A stretch of DNA of 6,642 bases. It comes from an uncultured Pirellulaceae bacterium. GTDB lineage: Bacteria > Planctomycetota > Planctomycetia > Pirellulales > Pirellulaceae. This document shows positions 6,038 to 6,642 of this stretch, in pieces. The position numbers and the translations under genes are program-made. The first letter of the stretch is position 1, and every line of letters begins with the position of its first letter. Below the pieces are notes generated by a model that was not told the DNA's origin, did no database searches, and saw nothing but the letters and a program-made list of their open reading frames with translations. The stretch lies in the NCBI GenBank assembly GCA_934278005.1, contig CAKQWG010000175.1, forward strand, positions 1 through 6,642, given 5' to 3'.

Positions 6038-6106
6038 GCTACTGCGACCCGTCGCTCTAATTCCAGCTACGGGTCCAGTAAGTAACGAGCGCCGTCAGAA
6101 ATTCCC

Positions 6107-6642
6107 GGGCCGCGAGGCCGCTCGTTGGAGTGCTGCGACTGGTCGTAGCTTTCGGCTCCCGCTCGCCTCCAGGCAGTGCCAAACGCTGGAAAAGATTTCC
6201 GTGCCGCGAGGCCGCTCCTTGGAGTGCTGCGACTGGTCGTAGCTTTAGCTCCCGCTCGCCCCTAGCAAAAGCCAAACGCCGGAAAAGATTTCCGTGCCGC
6301 GAGGCCGCTCTTTGGAGTGCTGCGACTGGTCGTAGCTTTAGCTCCCGCTCGCCCCTAGCAAAAGCCAAACGCTGGAAATGATTTCCGTGCCGCGAGGCCG
6401 CTCCTTGGAGTGCTGCGACTGGTCGTAGCTTTAGCTCCCGCTCGCCCCTAGCAAAAGCCAAACGCCGGAAAAGATTTCCGTGCCGCGAGGCCGCTCTTTG
6501 GAGTGCTGCGACTGGTCGTAGCTTTAGCTCCCGCTCGCCCCTAGCAAAAGCCAAACGCTGGAAATGATTTCCGTGCCGCGAGGCCGCTCCTTGGAGTGCT
6601 GCGACTGGTCGTAGCTTTAGCTCCCGCTCGCCCCTAGCAAAA
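6107..6642. repeat. 93-bp tandem repeat array with 186-bp higher-order period (open at right edge)
   Basis: Units begin at 6107 (94 bp, divergent), 6201, 6294, 6387, 6480 and 6573 (cut by the window end). Units at 6201 and 6387 are identical, as are those at 6294 and 6480; the partial 6573 unit matches the 6201 type. The two types differ at CTCCTT/CTCTTT, CGCCGG/CGCTGG and GGAAAAG/GGAAATG, so the array repeats as a 186-bp dimer. Each unit carries GCTGCGA-CTGG-TCGTAGC (7-bp stem with one G-T pair) and GGAAA-N3-TTTCC. Since 93 is divisible by three, long frames stay open on both strands. None has a supported start, so I call it a non-coding satellite-like array. Confidence 0.93.

Larger units (their letters stand above)
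5855..6106. other. Apparently non-coding region upstream of the regulator
   Basis: This stretch of about 250 bases precedes the operon on the minus strand. I find no convincing gene: frames crossing it lack family similarity and ribosome binding sites. It holds a weak promoter candidate (5951-5978), a perfect 7-bp palindrome with a 3-base spacer (6021-6037) and the first bases leading into the 93-bp repeat array. It is the natural place for the operon's promoter and the regulator's operator. Confidence 0.6.

Noticed and set aside
6057..6554. 165-residue minus-strand frame made of 31-residue repeats (REVERSE frame beginning with TTG)
   Set aside because: It exists only because the 93-bp repeat is divisible by three. 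The start is a TTG inside a repeat unit with no ribosome binding site, and the plus strand is equally open.
6201..6642. CRISPR-like regular repeats
   Set aside because: The whole 93-bp unit repeats. There are no unique spacers and no cas genes in the window.
6107..6642. Integron attC cassette array
   Set aside because: No cassette genes lie between units and I could not find the conserved attC core sites; the short inverted repeat alone is not enough.

Overview
This window carries a bacterial microcompartment (BMC) operon of the Planctomycetes/Verrucomicrobia (PVM) type, flanked on both sides by repeat-rich non-coding DNA. All seven genes are on the minus strand, so the operon reads from right to left. 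The organism is most likely a planctomycete, possibly near the Rhodopirellula/Pirellulaceae group. The gene set and order support this: a DeoR-family regulator, PduL, two BMC-H shell proteins, an AckA-like kinase, a BMC-P vertex protein and a PduP-like aldehyde dehydrogenase. Dispersed palindromic GAGGGCGACA-type repeats, which I recall from that group, point the same way. The genus is inference.

Layout in transcription order. (a) 6642-6107: at least six copies of a ~93-bp tandem repeat that runs off the window edge. (b) 6106-5855: an apparently non-coding region upstream of the regulator, with a weak promoter candidate and a short palindrome. (c) 5854-4871: DeoR-family regulator with a TTG start and an unusual low-complexity C-terminal tail. 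(d) 4784-4068: PduL phosphotransacylase. (e) 3970-3668 and 3611-3342: two BMC-H hexamer proteins. (f) 3246-2008: divergent acetate/propionate kinase. (g) 1983-1675: BMC-P (EutN/CcmL) pentamer protein. (h) 1656-196: CoA-acylating aldehyde dehydrogenase. (i) 195-1: two copies of a dispersed repeat motif, a strong hairpin, and six 15-bp tandem repeats.

How the genes work together: BMC-H proteins form the facets and BMC-P closes the vertices of a protein shell. The aldehyde dehydrogenase and PduL each begin with an amphipathic helix of the encapsulation-peptide kind, so both are probably cargo. The aldehyde (lactaldehyde or propionaldehyde-like in the characterised planctomycete system for fucose and rhamnose) is oxidised to acyl-CoA. 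PduL converts this to acyl-phosphate while recycling CoA inside the shell, and the kinase makes ATP. The DeoR-type protein probably represses the operon until a sugar-phosphate intermediate appears.

The BMC class itself is known. The points most worth checking are: substitutions at three active-site positions of the kinase; the lack, in this window, of the aldolase and additional BMC-P genes I would expect nearby; the dimeric 93-bp repeat array; the repeat-built C-terminal tail of the regulator; and hairpins between shell and enzyme genes.
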